Assembly: GCF_964199755.1 (NCBI RefSeq)
Contig: NC_133899.1
Location: 3,100,001 to 3,164,000 of the forward strand
Direction of reading: 5' to 3'
Length of the DNA: 64,000 bases
DNA from: Larus michahellis
Lineage: Eukaryota; Chordata; Aves; Charadriiformes; Laridae
Shown here: positions 51,601 through 62,836 of the stretch, in pieces
Numbering within the stretch: the stretch's first letter is position 1
Layout: the number at the start of each line of letters is the position of its first letter
The notes under the pieces: generated by a model
What the model was told of the DNA's origin: nothing
Seen by the model: the letters and a program-made list of their open reading frames with translations, nothing else
Databases searched by the model: none
Translations under genes and position numbers: made by a program

Positions 51601-54600
51601 CCTCTACCTGATGCTGCTCCCTCACTCCATGTCAGCCTGGCTGGGGTCTCCCGCAGCACCACCATCCTGGTGGCTTACCTCATGACGGTGACCGAGCTCG
51701 GCTGGGAGGCCTGCCTGGCTGCCACCAAGGCCGTGAGGTCCTACGTCAGCCCCAACTTTGGCTTCCAGCAGCAGCTGCAGGAGTACGAGGCAACCTTGCT
51801 GCAGGAGGTACGTCCCGGCGCCGCCGTTCCCCTTATATACGCGTCTGCAGAGTTTGCAAACGTGCACGACTCTTTTGCATGCAGCTCACTGCAGGGACCA
51901 GCCGTTTGCCCGAGCTGGCCTTTGTGCATGCTATTTATTACCTGGGGATTTTGGGTTTTGCATGCAACAACAACCAAAAAAAAAAAAAAAAAAGAAAAAA
52001 AAGAAAAGAAAAAAAAAAAAAGGAAAAAGAAGTGCCTAGACATTATGCGAGTGCACTTAAAAAAGCTCTTTAAAACCCCAGTGCTTTTCTCGAGAGTTCA
52101 GTTAGGACACGGTGGGAGGGACGGGCGAGCATCAAGGCCCCCCCGGGAGCCCCAGGAAGGGCGCTGGGCCGGTTCCCGGGAATGCAGCGCAGCGGGAGCT
52201 GGAGGCGGAAAGGGGGAGAGGAGAGGGAGGAAGGCTTTTCGGGATGTCTGGGCGTGCTCGGGTCTGGCAGGGCTTCCTCTGACAGCAAGTCCCCTGCTCT
52301 TAGAGGCAGGGGACAGGGAGAAGCAAGCGTTGATAGAGAAATTCTCCTCTTTCCTCCCCAAAATGATGCGGAGCAGCAGGTTTTAGGAGAGCAGAAGCCC
52401 CGGCTGGGTGGGTTCCCGTCCTGTGCAAGGGAGGGATGTTGTTGTAGCTGAGCCGAGCCAGATGCCGGCAGCTGGGAGCGACAGCGGCACATTTACACGG
52501 GAGAGCGCTAGTTGCAGAGATCAGAGCTGCACTTTTTGACGCCTAAAGCCTTCAAAAGCAAAGGCAAAGGCCTTTAAAAGCACAGCTCCCGCTCGGCTGC
52601 CCGCCAGTCTTCCACGCCAGGCCAGCCCTGGGCTCCACAGTGAAGGATCGGGATCCAAAACCGTCCTGGGAGGACACACGGACCGCAGCTGGACCTCTGC
52701 CAGGAAAGAGTAACCCACAACGCGACGTGCACGAGGCATCTCGCACCTCACATCACCCCCGAACGTGGTCCCGTCCCTGGAGGTGAAGCCCCGCCATCCG
52801 CTGTAGCCGTGAGCATTGTGCAGCGGCCCCATGGCAAACAGTGCCAGGGACCCGGTGGTCCCTCCGGCCACACCGAGAGGTTCAAGGGGATTTCTGTCCT
52901 CCCAGGAGAGAGGCAGGGACAGCATGTGATGTTGGCCCAAATGTCAGCCCCTTCCCAGCCGCCGAGTTCCCTTCCCCGGGTGCTGGAGGGAGCGGGCAGG
53001 CACTGTCACATGAGGGACGCAGCCCTGCCCCCTTATCACCAGCTTGCAAAAACACCCACGGGAGGAGGGTGGAAAACGGTCCAAGGGGTTACAGAACACC
53101 CGCGGTGCTGGAGATTCCCTGCGGGGCTTCCCCTGCCCGGGCCAGATCTCCCCAACACTTCCCACGCTCTGGGCACGTCCCAGCGCAGACCACGATGCGG
53201 GGTTGCTGTGCCCCCTCCCTTCATCCCACCTATTCCTCCTGCTCCCCGAAATCCAGCTGGGGCTCAGCAGGCACTGGACGTTCTTCCCTTTCCTTTAGAC
53301 GCTGCTTTTTCATCACCTTGAAGTTTTGCCGGGGGTTTTGCAAGCGTTTCCCTGAAAACACCGAAGGCAGAGCCAAGGGCGGAGGCGCTTGGATGTGATT
53401 TTTTTTCTTCTGAGCCGTGGGCCTTAGCGGGAGCTGCCTTTTTACTCGAAACACCCTGCTTTTCCCCACGATTGCAGCATCGAGGTGGTGGTGGTGGTGG
53501 GGGGAAGCTGCGGATGGCCCTGGTGGGCGGACTGCTGCTGGCACGGCCCCGGGGGGCGCAGGCTGGGTGCCGGAGCGGGGAGTGCGCTGGCATTACTCAC
53601 CCACGGCTGCAGCTGAAGAAAGGGAAAAGCCAGGATGGATGCTCCAACCCGACCGGCGATGCTCTTCTCCCGGCTCGCCCTTTGCGCCCTCCATCTTCAC
53701 AAGAGGAAGGGATTTGCGGGCAGGTCTGCCGAGGTGGATGCTCGGGGGTCCCGCAGGGCGGGGGGCGCCGTAGGCATGTACCTGTGTGGCCAGGAGCCCC
53801 TGGGACCCGATGCCGCACAGGTCCTGCGCCTTGCTTCGTGCCAAGCAGCAGTTGGCTTGCTTACCTTGGCCGTGGGAGGTCACACCTCGTTCCCCTGCGT
53901 GGTTTTTGGGGTGGTTTTCCGCGTGCAGGTACGATGCTGGGGCAAGGGAGCTTCAGCTCTTGCTGAGGATAGAAAAGAGGTTAAATTTCCCCATTTAGCC
54001 CCGCTGTCATCCCAGCAGGCAGCAATTTGGAAATGCAGTGCTCGGGAGCAGACATGGATAAGGGCCGGGCAGGCTGCTCGGGTCGAAAAGCCTCATTTCT
54101 TGTTGGCTAAAACCTGGGAGGAACAGGTCAGACCGCCCGGGGACCTCCTTCCCGGGGCTGCGCACGAGCATCCCTTGGTGCCTCGGTTTCCTCGATGCGG
54201 AGCAGGGACCTCAGAGGGGACCCAGGGATGTAGAAATGGGGAAGATGCTCTCTGGGGCTGGCCAGCTGGCCCCTCGCCGCGGGAAGCTCGCCTCGAGCGT
54301 GCAGCTGCGGTTTCGAGCTGGCAAATGGTGCTTATCGGGGCTAGGGGGATAAAGAAGGAAGGAAGGGACCAAGAGCAGCAGCAGGCTGATGGGTAAGGCT
54401 AGAAAAGGAAGTAAGACGGCTCAGAGAAGATGGTGTGGATGTGAGAGATGGCACAGATGGGCATTCAGGTGATGAATCCATTCCCCCCCCCCCCCGCCGC
54501 CCCAGGGTCTCCCTGTGGTGCTGGCACACTGTGGCCGGGCTGTCTTCCATCCCTCAGTGCCATCCCAGATGGGACGGGTGCCCCCGGAGAGAGGAGGAGG

Positions 54601-56583
54601 GCAGTGGGTTCATGGTCAGCGCTGGAGGAAACGGGCTGTAACCACTTCTTGCTCTGGTTTTAATAGGAAACGCCTGGCAGCAGCAGCAGCAGGGGGCTTC
54701 CCCCGGCCTCCCGCCGGCTTCTTCCCTCCTTTTCTGGATGGTGGGAGCCAGCTCCGAGGCTGGGCGATGGGTGCCGAGCCTTGGTGGGTGCGGAGCCTCG
54801 TTGGCCAGGCTGGTCTCCCCATGGAGCTTCCTCCCTCCGGGTGGTTTGCATGGGAGGGATGTTCCCCGCCATGAGCAGCTGGCATGGATGCTTGCCCCAA
54901 ATCCTACCCCAAATCCTTTGGGACTCACTTCCCAGGGGTTATTTTCTAGCAAGGGAATCAAACCTGGCTCTCGGAGTCCACCCCAAACCAGGGGTCTTCC
55001 TGCTTGCAGGCGGCGAGCGTGCAGCAGCCGTGGTGAGTCCTGCTGTCTGAGGGAGGGAGTGGATTTGGGGAATCCAGACATTCCCGGTGGAATTCCCCTC
55101 TGCCCAAGCCGACTTTCCCTGGCTGCAGGAGCGGGGAGGTCGCCAGGGTCAGTCTCAGACTTTATTTTCCTGTGGCTCGTGGTCCTCTGTGCCTGCAGCA
55201 GCCCCAGGAGGACAGGGCTGAGCTTCCTCTCCTGTTGTCCTGCACCCATGAGTTCGGTGGCTTCTGGCTGTGGGTGCATCTTGCCCTGGGGGTGCTGAGG
55301 CCATGGGGTTGCCCGCCCTCTCCCTCTGGTTCCCCCGGCTGCATCCCGTGCCTGTCCCAGTGCTACCCCGTGCCAGGGCTCCGATGCTCCCTCCCTCTCT
55401 GGACCCTTTCCACCTGCAGGTTTCGCATTCCCGACTCCGCATTCCCTCCGTCCTTTTTTGTAAGGTGTTTGGTTATTGCTGGGTGCGCTCCTACCTCTCA
55501 TCCCAGTAAGTCCTGCTCGCTGGAGCAGCCGGTTCCCAGACATTTTGGAAGATGGTGAAGCCCTGCCTGCTCCCGGCGAGCACCAGGCAGCCGGCACGGC
55601 GGGTGCTGGCAGAGCTGCCCGTTCCAGCCCACGCTCTCGGGCGCTGCGCTCCTGGCCCGTCTGGCCGTTTCCCATCCCAACGGCAGCGGGAAGCATTTCT
55701 ACGGACCGTCTCTCGCTTCCCAGCCATCTCCGGACCTCAGCCCGCTGCCAGCTGGCCCCCGGCCACCGGAGCAGCCTTTGCTGCAGTGATGCCGGGGGGG
55801 ATGAGAGGCACCCCCCGACCGCGCGGCGGTGAGCAAGATGCTCTGCAAACAAACCTGCCGCAGCATGCACGAGCCGACACGGCCGTGCAGCTTGTGGCAG
55901 CGAGTCCAGCCTGTCCCCGCGCTGCCAGGGCAGGGAGGAAGCGCGGGGAAGCTTTTCTTACGAGGATTCGGGCGCACAAGGAACAGCAGCAGCTTCTTGG
56001 CAACGGAAAGTAAATAAAGCTGCCGTCCCGGCTGCAGCCGGCATGAGAAGCTGAGGATGCTGCCAGCTCCCCGGGTCCGTCTGTGCCGGGCTGGGGATGC
56101 AGGGAGCGCTCGGTCGGGGGAAATCGTCGCATCTCTTGTACAACGTGGTCCTGTCGCGTGGTGTGTGCGAGCTGCTGCGAAACCGGGGCGTTTCTGCGTC
56201 CTGGCTGGGGCTGGGGATCCCTTGACCTCACCTGAGCCTGCGGCCGGGATGCGGCCGGCATTGCCCCCGCTCCGCTCGCTGCTTGCCACCGGAGCTGCTG
56301 CAAGTCCCGGCTCTCGAGCTGGGGGTGTCTCATCCCCCGGTGACCCTGACAACCTCTTTTGGCTTTGTCTTGGCAGTACCGCACCTGGATCCGCCGCGAC
56401 TATGGCAGGAACCCGTTCAAGGACCAGGAGGAGCTGCAGTGCTTGCTGGCCCAGCAGGAGCAGGGGCAGAAGGAGCAGCAGCTGGGCAGCAGGGATTGCT
56501 CCTGGCTCCGCTCTCCAGCTCCCACCTACCCGCTCCCCTACCACGCAGGTGGCACCGGCAGAAGCAGATGGATGAACAGATAA
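42581..56583 (+). CDS. DUSP22-like: DUSP22-like atypical dual-specificity phosphatase, complete
   Basis: A small cysteine phosphatase of the DUSP22/DUSP15 type, which dephosphorylates Tyr and Ser/Thr in signalling proteins (DUSP22 acts on JNK and T-cell pathways). Coding exons 42581-42601, 44236-44269, 44904-44986, 47543-47592, 51116-51190, 51636-51807 and 56377-56583 join in phase to 213 residues. The start MGSGMSK is a myristoylation-type N-terminus (DUSP22 MGNGMNK). Then follow VVKGLYLGNIHDSEDRENLL, VTHILSVHNRAKPVLE, general acid Asp57 in SASDSSSQN, and the signature HCLAGVSRS with Cys88 and Arg94, the same numbering as DUSP22. EYRTWIRRDYGRNPF and a Gln/Glu-rich tail end it. KFIHECRL, LVHCLAGVSRS and MTVTELGWE are closer to DUSP22 than to DUSP15. 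It lies head-to-tail with IRF8 as DUSP22 does with IRF4. No counterpart is known to me at mammalian 16q24. Confidence 0.93.
42602..44235 (+). other. DUSP22-like: DUSP22-like intron 1, nothing else seen
   Basis: A 1.6-kb intron with no repeats or exons recognised. Confidence 0.6.
44236..44269 (+). CDS. DUSP22-like: DUSP22-like coding exon 2
   Basis: A 34-nt exon, VVKGLYLGNIH plus one base. Acceptor cctcccag, donor ACG|GTGAGT. Confidence 0.93.
44904..44986 (+). CDS. DUSP22-like: DUSP22-like coding exon 3
   Basis: An 83-nt exon, (D)SEDRENLLRNGVTHILSV to KPVLE. Acceptor cttccag, donor GAG|GTGAGC, phase 0. Confidence 0.95.
44987..47542 (+). other. DUSP22-like: DUSP22-like intron 3, GC-rich
   Basis: A 2.6-kb intron. 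The 608-codon minus-strand frame crossing 44435-46261 is stop-free GC-rich DNA without domains. An A-rich run lies near 46999-47025 and a G run near 47270-47282. Confidence 0.6.
47543..47592 (+). CDS. DUSP22-like: DUSP22-like coding exon 4 (general acid)
   Basis: A 50-nt exon, DMTYLCISASDSSSQN with Asp57. Acceptor tgtattgcag, donor CCT|GTAAGT in phase 2. Confidence 0.94.
47593..51115 (+). other. DUSP22-like: DUSP22-like intron 4, with CR1 insertion
   Basis: A 3.5-kb intron. Apart from the CR1 copy it holds an A24-type run at 48446-48468 and G/C homopolymers (47951-47962, 48481-48498, 48722-48733). No further exon is seen. Confidence 0.6.
49940..50308 (+). repeat. CR1 LINE 3'-end fragment (sense), with octamer tail
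   Basis: The plus strand shows the CR1 3' blocks 'ttgttcagcctggagaagag', 'agctggagagggactttt', 'gatattaggaagaaattctt' and 'ggtgtccctgcccaggg'. It ends at 'aaaccattccatgattcat', about two degenerate copies of the CR1 ATTCTATG terminal octamer. It is 5'-truncated and noncoding. It lies in intron 4 of the DUSP22-like gene in sense orientation. Confidence 0.93.
51116..51190 (+). CDS. DUSP22-like: DUSP22-like coding exon 5
   Basis: A 75-nt exon, LQHFKECIKFIHECRLGGGG, CLVH and the first two bases of the catalytic Cys codon. Acceptor tccttgcag, donor TTG|GTGAGA. The catalytic codon TG|C is split by the intron. Confidence 0.95.
51636..51807 (+). CDS. DUSP22-like: DUSP22-like coding exon 6 (P-loop)
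   Basis: A 172-nt exon, (C)LAGVSRSTTILVAYLMTVTE through FQQQLQEYEATLLQE. Acceptor catgtcag, donor GAG|GTACGT, phase 0. Confidence 0.96.
51808..56376 (+). other. DUSP22-like: DUSP22-like intron 6
   Basis: A 4.6-kb GC-rich intron with an A/AAG-rich purine tract at 51977-52030 and a C run near 54484. No other exon or mobile element is recognised; several 100-250-codon frames have no domain. Confidence 0.55.
56377..56583 (+). CDS. DUSP22-like: DUSP22-like terminal coding exon
   Basis: Acceptor gtcttggcag, then YRTWIRRDYGRNPFKDQEEL, a Gln/Glu-rich stretch, and a lineage-specific tail ending WMNR-TAA. The start of the exon aligns with DUSP22 YRQWLKEEYG. Confidence 0.9.
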   Translation, partial: YRTWIRRDYGRNPFKDQEELQCLLAQQEQGQKEQQLGSRDCSWLRSPAPTYPLPYHAGGTGRSRWMNR

Positions 56584-59339
56584 GCAGCCGGCTGCTCGCC
56601 GGCAGACGTTGGCCCTGGGGCTTGGAAAACTCTGTATTCCCTTTGCCAAGCGCCTGTGGGGATTCATGTCTAGGGCAGAAAGCAGCCAGCGCCGGCCTCA
56701 GCTTTGGGCTCGAGGGTTGGAGCGAGGGAGTCGGGACTCGCAGACCCTCCCCTCGGCTGCTGGCTCCGTGTATGCCCCTGGGCAAGCCGGTTAGTTGATG
56801 ACAGCGTCTTGTTCTGTCCCGTTCCCCAGTTTCCCAGTGGATCGTGGCCACTTTTCCGTCACCCAGGGCAGCAGCAAGCCCCGTCCCTCTCTCCAGCAGC
56901 ACGGTACCCGGCAGCTCCTGCAGCAGGGTGTGGGGATGCCAATAGGGAGCTTGGAAAAACAGGGTGGGATGCAATGGGGAGAGACCACCTTGTATTCTGC
57001 TTTGCAGTGAAGCTGGAGGCCGATGCAACCTGAGAGGCTGCCCTGAGCAGGGGGGGATGTGTCCCGGGATGCGGGTGTGCTGCCAAGCCCGGCTGTCACC
57101 CCGCGGGATGGATGGAGAGGGGCTGGAGGCTCCTGGGGCTGCAGATGCCCCTTGCCGTGCTTGGACTTTCCTGGTCCAGCCTGTCCTTGGCAGGTGTCTG
57201 TCTGGCATTTTCCTTAACTCCCCCCCCCGCCAGGGAGGGGGGAAATCCAGCTGTGCCGGAGGCTGCCTGTCCCCACCGCCTCCATCCCTGGAGCCGGAGT
57301 GGTTTTGGGTTTCCCCTGTCGCCCCATCTGAATGTCCCCGGTTGCAAAAGCAGCCAATTGCTCGATTTGACTCAGTCGAATCCCCGGACCAATTTAACGC
57401 CATCCCTCTCCAACAGCCTCTTTAGTATTGAAGGATCGTGACTACGACCCTTTTTACATCCCAAACTCGTACCCCGTGTTTCCAAAGCGTGGCCTCGTTG
57501 CCTTCCTTCGCCAGGACTCCCCACATCCATCCTAAAAGCGCAGGGGGGGTCCCAACCCATCGACGCAGCCCTTCTACATTCAAACCTGCAAATCTTCCAC
57601 GCCAGCTTGGCCTTTTACTATAAATACCTTGCCCGGCTCCTCAAAAATATCTGTTCTGCAATCCGTTCTGAGAAAAAAAAACAAAAAAAAAAAAAGCACT
57701 TAAAATATTTCTAGGAATTCCCTTAATGAAAATTTCTGGGTACTCTGAGTGTGACAGCGCTGGGGGCGACTTGCCCGACTCCTAATAAAGAGGAGAGTGA
57801 TTAAAACCGTGAGGCTGGCTGGTCTTGATTTGCGGTGTTCCTGGCGGGAATGGAGGGGTGGACTGACAGAACCGCTCCGCTGCTGTGTCCTGTTTTCTAT
57901 TTTCTTGATGAGAACCGTCGGCAAAATTAAAAGTTTTAAAGACTCAGCCTTTAGCCGTAATGTGTAGAATTCCGGGAAAAAAATTATGGGGACTTTTCCC
58001 TGTCTTTTTTAGGTGGAGAAAAAGGTCCCTTTGGCTGTTATTCTACGGGGAGGTACGCCGCAGTTTGCGCCTGCAGCATGGGAAAGCGTCCCGAGCAATT
58101 AATGAGATCAAGGGCCACAAATGCTGTTGATGGAGTGGACTGGAGGGAAGTTGAGCAACCTGGGTGGATATTGTACCTCTGTTATCATTTTAGGAAGCAG
58201 AAAAAATGGAACTTGTGCACAGGTGAAGAAAAAGAAAACAAAAAAAGAGAAGAAAGTTGTGTTCTGGTGTTAATAGGAAGTCATCGGAGATCTGTGATAA
58301 GCAGAGATTAGGTTGGCAGTAGGTGTGATAACCTCCGCGGAGCGCTGCCGTCCCATCGCATGCGCCAGCCTGGGGGCCGTGCCCCTTCCCATCCCGCGAC
58401 TGGGCATCCCGGGACTCAAATATTCCTCAGGGAACTGGGGCGCCAAAGCAGCTGTTACCCCTGGAAAAATCCCCCGTGATTTTGGGACTCACAAGGGATG
58501 CTCACCGTAAGCTGCAGCATCCCCCATGCCTGGCATCGCAGCAACAACCGTTGCCCGAATGGCACGTCCTAAGCCCAATTTCCCCCGAATTTGAGGGTGT
58601 CCCAGGTAAACTTATATATTTTTCCACCCTGACGTACATCAGTGGGACCTGTGATGGCTTTGGGACTTCTGGGCACTGGAAGGCAAGCCCTGAAGCAGGT
58701 AAAACCGGGCTGATTTCCACTTCTTCCTGCATTACTAAGAGCTCTGCACGCTTCGCTGCTCAAGCTCTCCCGAAAGCCCGGTGCCTCTGGCGTGGGGAAA
58801 ATCACTCTGCTGAAGTGGGAATGAGCTTCCCAGGGCGCCGCTCTCACACGGGGAAATAGATGGCAAGAAATTCCCGGCCGTGCCGCCTGTACCCCCAGGG
58901 TGCGTTTCCCATTTTCCCTTGCCAGCCGCCGGCCGGGCCGCGGGGCATCTCGTTGCCGCCAGCATGGCGAGGGGTTGAAAAACCCATTTTAAAGGGGGTT
59001 GTTATTTTATCCTCCTCCTGCTGGGATCCCCCTCGCCCCAGGGAACGGAGATTTTTGCCTTGCCCGGCTGCCCACGAAGTTGTGGAGTCCAAATGAAGCT
59101 AAAGGTGATGGGATCACCCCGCTGGTAACAGCATCGCAGTTAGCTCTTGGGGCTCCAGAGGGGATGGAGAAGCTTGATTATACGAAGCCCCTCTAAAACG
59201 TCCCGAATTTGACAGAACTTGTAGAAAAGAAACAATTTTTTACCCGTGGGGGTCTTCGGCCGGTGCAGGGAGGCGGGAGTGGTGCTGCAGGGATCGGCGA
59301 TGCAAACTCCCCCTGCGAAGCTTAACTCGTTTCTTGGTA

Positions 59340-59371
<32 letters not shown>

Positions 59372-59850
59372 AAAAAGAAATCACCCTCCTAACCGCGTCT
59401 GATTGCAAAAGAGGTTTTTTGGCTCTCCCCGAATCTCACAGGGGGGATCTGATTAGGATCAGTCGGGTGTTTAAAAACAAGGGCTATTACAGCCGTTATT
59501 TATTAGAAATGACAGAAAAGGTTGTGTACCTTAGATCATTATTTTTATTATACCATCTGTGCAGCTCCATACATTTCCCATTTCTCCGTATTACCCACAT
59601 GGGAGTAATTACGGTTTTCTTCCAAGAAATGTGTGTGTAATCTGGTAATCCCAAAAAAACCCGCTGAAATCAGGCTGCAGATGGTCCTTTACGCTCTGCT
59701 ACGGCCAGTGGCCCCGGTTGGGTACGTCCAGGCTGGACTGGGGCTGCTGGGCACTGCCGGGGCACCCATCCTGGCTTGGGGACAGCGGCAGCGCCGGGAC
59801 AGCCGGGGAGGGAATGATCCAGGACCTGGGATGGATGCGGGAGGGAACTG
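56584..59850. other. DUSP22-like 3' UTR and intergenic DNA
   Basis: No coding gene is seen. AATAAA at 57784-57789 is a candidate poly(A) signal for the DUSP22-like gene. An A-rich tract lies at 59339-59377. Confidence 0.45.
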
Positions 59851-60660
59851 GGAACTGCCCAGGGATGGACGGATCTGTGACTGGGGACACTGGCCTGGGA
59901 ATGGGGAGAAAGGTTTGGAACTGGGGTTGGACAGGTCTGGGACTGGGGAAACTAGACGGGGACTGGGGATGGACTCATCCGGGACTGGGGAGAAACTGGT
60001 GTGGGACTGGGGAGAGACTGGTCTGGGACTGGGGAGAGACTGGTGTGGGACTGGGGTAGAGCAATCTGGGACTGGGGAAACTGGTCTGGGTCTGGGAGTA
60101 GAATGGTCTGGGACTGGGAAGACTGGTCTGGGGCTGGGTATGGAATGATCCGGGACTGGGAATGGACCGATCTGGGACCGGGGAGAGACTGATCTGGAAC
60201 TGGGGAGAGACCGGTCTGGGACTGGGGGTGGATGGAGTGGTCTGGGACTGGGAAAACTGGTCTGGGTCTGGACCAATCTGGGACTGTGGTGAGACTGATC
60301 TGGGCCTGGGGCTGGACCGATCTGGGATTGGGGAGAGACAGGTCTGGAAATGGGGATGGATGGACTGGTCTGGAACTGGGGAGAGACTGGTCTGGGACTG
60401 GGGTAGAACAATCTGCAACTGGGGACACTGGGCTGGGGCTGGGGCTGGACCAATCTGGGACTGGGGAGACTGGTCTGGGACTGGGAATGGATGGACTGGT
60501 CTGGGACTGGGGATGGATGGACTTGCCTGGGACTGGGGATGGACCGATCTGGGACTGGGGAGACTGGTCTGGGACCGGGAATGGATGGACTGGTCTGGAA
60601 CTGGGGATGGACCGATCTGGGACTGGGGAGACCGGTTGGTAACTGGGGTTGGATCGGTCC
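59850..60660. repeat. Minisatellite upstream of IRF8 (about 22-bp units)
   Basis: About 0.8 kb of tandem degenerate units such as 'ctggtctgggactggggaga', with variants ending tggatgga. G-rich on the IRF8 strand. It ends roughly 90 bp before the GAS element. Stop-free reading gives repeated SPVPDQS on the minus strand and GTGE on the plus strand; neither looks like a gene. Confidence 0.95.
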
Positions 60661-60689
60661 GGCACTGGGGAGACCCTCCTGGGCGGTTC

Positions 60690-60964
60690 CCATGGCCCCG
60701 CCCCCGGCCCCGCCCCCGGCCCCGCCCCCTCCCCCCCCGCCGCCTGATTTCCCGGAAAATCGCGCCCTTCAGAGAAAGCGGCGCCGGCCGCGCGCGCCCC
60801 ACTGGGCGGCTTCCCATTGGGCGGCCTGAGGCCAGAGGCGGCCCCCCATTGGGCGGGGGCGGGACGGGGGGCGGGGACGTCGGCGGTCCCGCCCTCCCGG
60901 GCCGCTATAAAAGGCGGGCGCGGTGGGCGGTGCGGACAGCGGCGCGGAGCGGCGCGGAGGGCAG
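60690..60964 (+). promoter_or_regulatory. IRF8: IRF8 promoter and noncoding exon 1
   Basis: A GC-rich core promoter. TTCCCGGAA (60749-60757) fits the GAS/pIRE consensus TTCNNNGAA known in the mammalian IRF8 promoter, which mediates interferon-gamma/STAT1 induction. Further downstream are ATTGG at 60816-60820 and 60848-60852, a GC box run at 60851-60863, and TATAAAA at 60906-60912. Transcription should start near 60937. Exon 1 would end at 60964 with donor GCAG|GTACCG. TSS and exon 1 are inferred. Confidence 0.8.
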
Positions 60965-62835
60965 GTACCGGAGGATGCGGGGATGCTGTGTCTTGCACCG
61001 TCCCCACGGTGCTGGAGGGAAGGGGAGGGGGAACACGGGGTCCTGGGGAACACGGGAAGAGGGATGCAGGACCCTTGGGATGCGAGCTGAAGCCAGCCTG
61101 GTACCTACAGCCCCATGTGTGCTGGGGGAGCAAGGACTGAGCCCGCTTGATGCCGAGCAGCACTGGGGTCGCGGGAGGTGCTGCCCATGTTTGCTTCAAG
61201 GCAAAGCCTGGGATGGGGTGGGGAGAGCTTGGGGGTGGCATGGAGTTGGGATCATCGGGAGGGCGATGGGCTGTGGGGTGGTGGTGCGGTGCTCTCGCTG
61301 CCAGTCAAGCTTTCTGGCTGCTTGTCCCTCCTGGGGTGGGGTTGGTGTGCGGCTTGCTGCACGGGAAGGACTCCTTGGCCGTGTCCTGTGTGTGCTGGCT
61401 TGTGTCACCCAGCGGCAACCTGGAGGGTTTGCTCAGCCTTTTGTAGAGGAGAGATGGAACTCTGGCCTCTGCCAGTGATGAGAACAGGCTTTCTAGAAAA
61501 TGGGCTGAATTAGGAGGGAGTCCCATTTCAGGCAGCATCTCTGAGACTGTTCATGTTGGAGTAACTCAGGTGCAGGATCCTGTGGAGAGGCTGTGTGTAA
61601 CCCCATCCCTCTGGGGAAATGCTCCCGCTGGTGCTTTGTGGCATCCTGCTGTGGAGGGGCAGCTGGGATCCAGAGCTGTGCCCTCAGTGTTGTTTTGGCT
61701 GGTGATGTTAGCTGTGGCCATCCCTAAAAGCAGGGGGCTGTGCTGTGGAAGGGCAGGGAGGTCTGCGTGTCCTGCTGTGCAGCAACAGAGCAATGGAAAA
61801 GGGACAGAAATTGGTGGCACTGAGCACCAGCCTGCAGCGAAGCGGAGGCCACCAGGTCTCAGGCTGTGCTGGGAGCATCCTTGTCTTCTCCCCCAAACCT
61901 TCCTGTGGGGCAGCAAATAAAAAAAGGAATGAGGGAGAGGCAGTCTGCTAAAATTTGGAGGAGGGCTGTGAGCCCAAAAAAGCCTGGAGGGCTGATCGTG
62001 AGGTTGCTGGTCACTTCTGCTGGCCACCAACTCCTGAAGTTCCTGTGGGTCTTGCCATGGAGGTGACAGGGGAGGCCAGCAGAGTTGAGCATGGTGCTTT
62101 GCTCCCAGCTGGGTGGGAGAAGCTTTCTCATGGGGTCCTCCATGAAGTCACGCAGTGGTTCTGGCTAAAAATGACTCAGGTTTCCCAGCAAGAGTGGGGT
62201 GACTTCACCACACTCCATCCCAGCCTTGGTCCTCTGTTCAAGAGGATTGGTTGTGTGGCCTCCATCCCTGTGGTGGCTCTGGGTGCTGCCCGGATGGGTG
62301 TCTGCTCCCCACACAGGCAGCGCCCAGCGAGAGGGGCTGCAGACGCCGGTGCCAAGACCAGCCGGGGACGGCACTCGGCTCCTGTCTCCCGCGGATGTTA
62401 ACGGGTGTCTGCCCTGGGGTGGCTTTTCCAGTGTCACTTGCTCAGGTGACAGCACAACCGGGCACTTTAATCCCCATCCATCTGCTTCCGATGTGACTTA
62501 TCCCACAGCAAAAAAAAAAAAAGAGTAAGAAGAGCAGCAAGTCAGCCTGTTTTGGTGAGCAGAGCTTTGATAGAGCTGGAGGAATAATTTGTAGTAACTC
62601 ATAGAAAACTGCCTTGATTTTTTTTATATTATAAAAGAAGCAAGGGGGGGATTTTAATGTACGGAGGTTGGCATGTGGGACCTGCAGAGCTGCCGAAAGC
62701 TGCTCGTCTCTGTAGGCAGTGCCACTACCAGCTGTGCACGGGGCAAACCAGAGCATGGCGTGATCTCTTGTACCTGAGTTGTGGTGGGACGGTGCTGGGG
62801 GAGCTAACGGGGCTTGGATCTCCCGCTCCATCCAG
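60965..62835 (+). other. IRF8: IRF8 intron 1
   Basis: A 1.9-kb intron between noncoding exon 1 and the first coding exon (acceptor gctccatccag). No repeats apart from short A runs near 62511 and 62620. Confidence 0.65.
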
Positions 62836-62836
62836 G

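Noticed and set aside
52521-52940. 139-codon minus-strand frame in DUSP22-like intron 6
   Set aside because: No family resemblance or splice context found; treated as chance in GC-rich DNA.
59689-61241. Minus-strand frames up to 429 codons reading SPVPDQS, and plus-strand GTGE frames
   Set aside because: Minisatellite translation that runs through the IRF8 promoter; not a gene.
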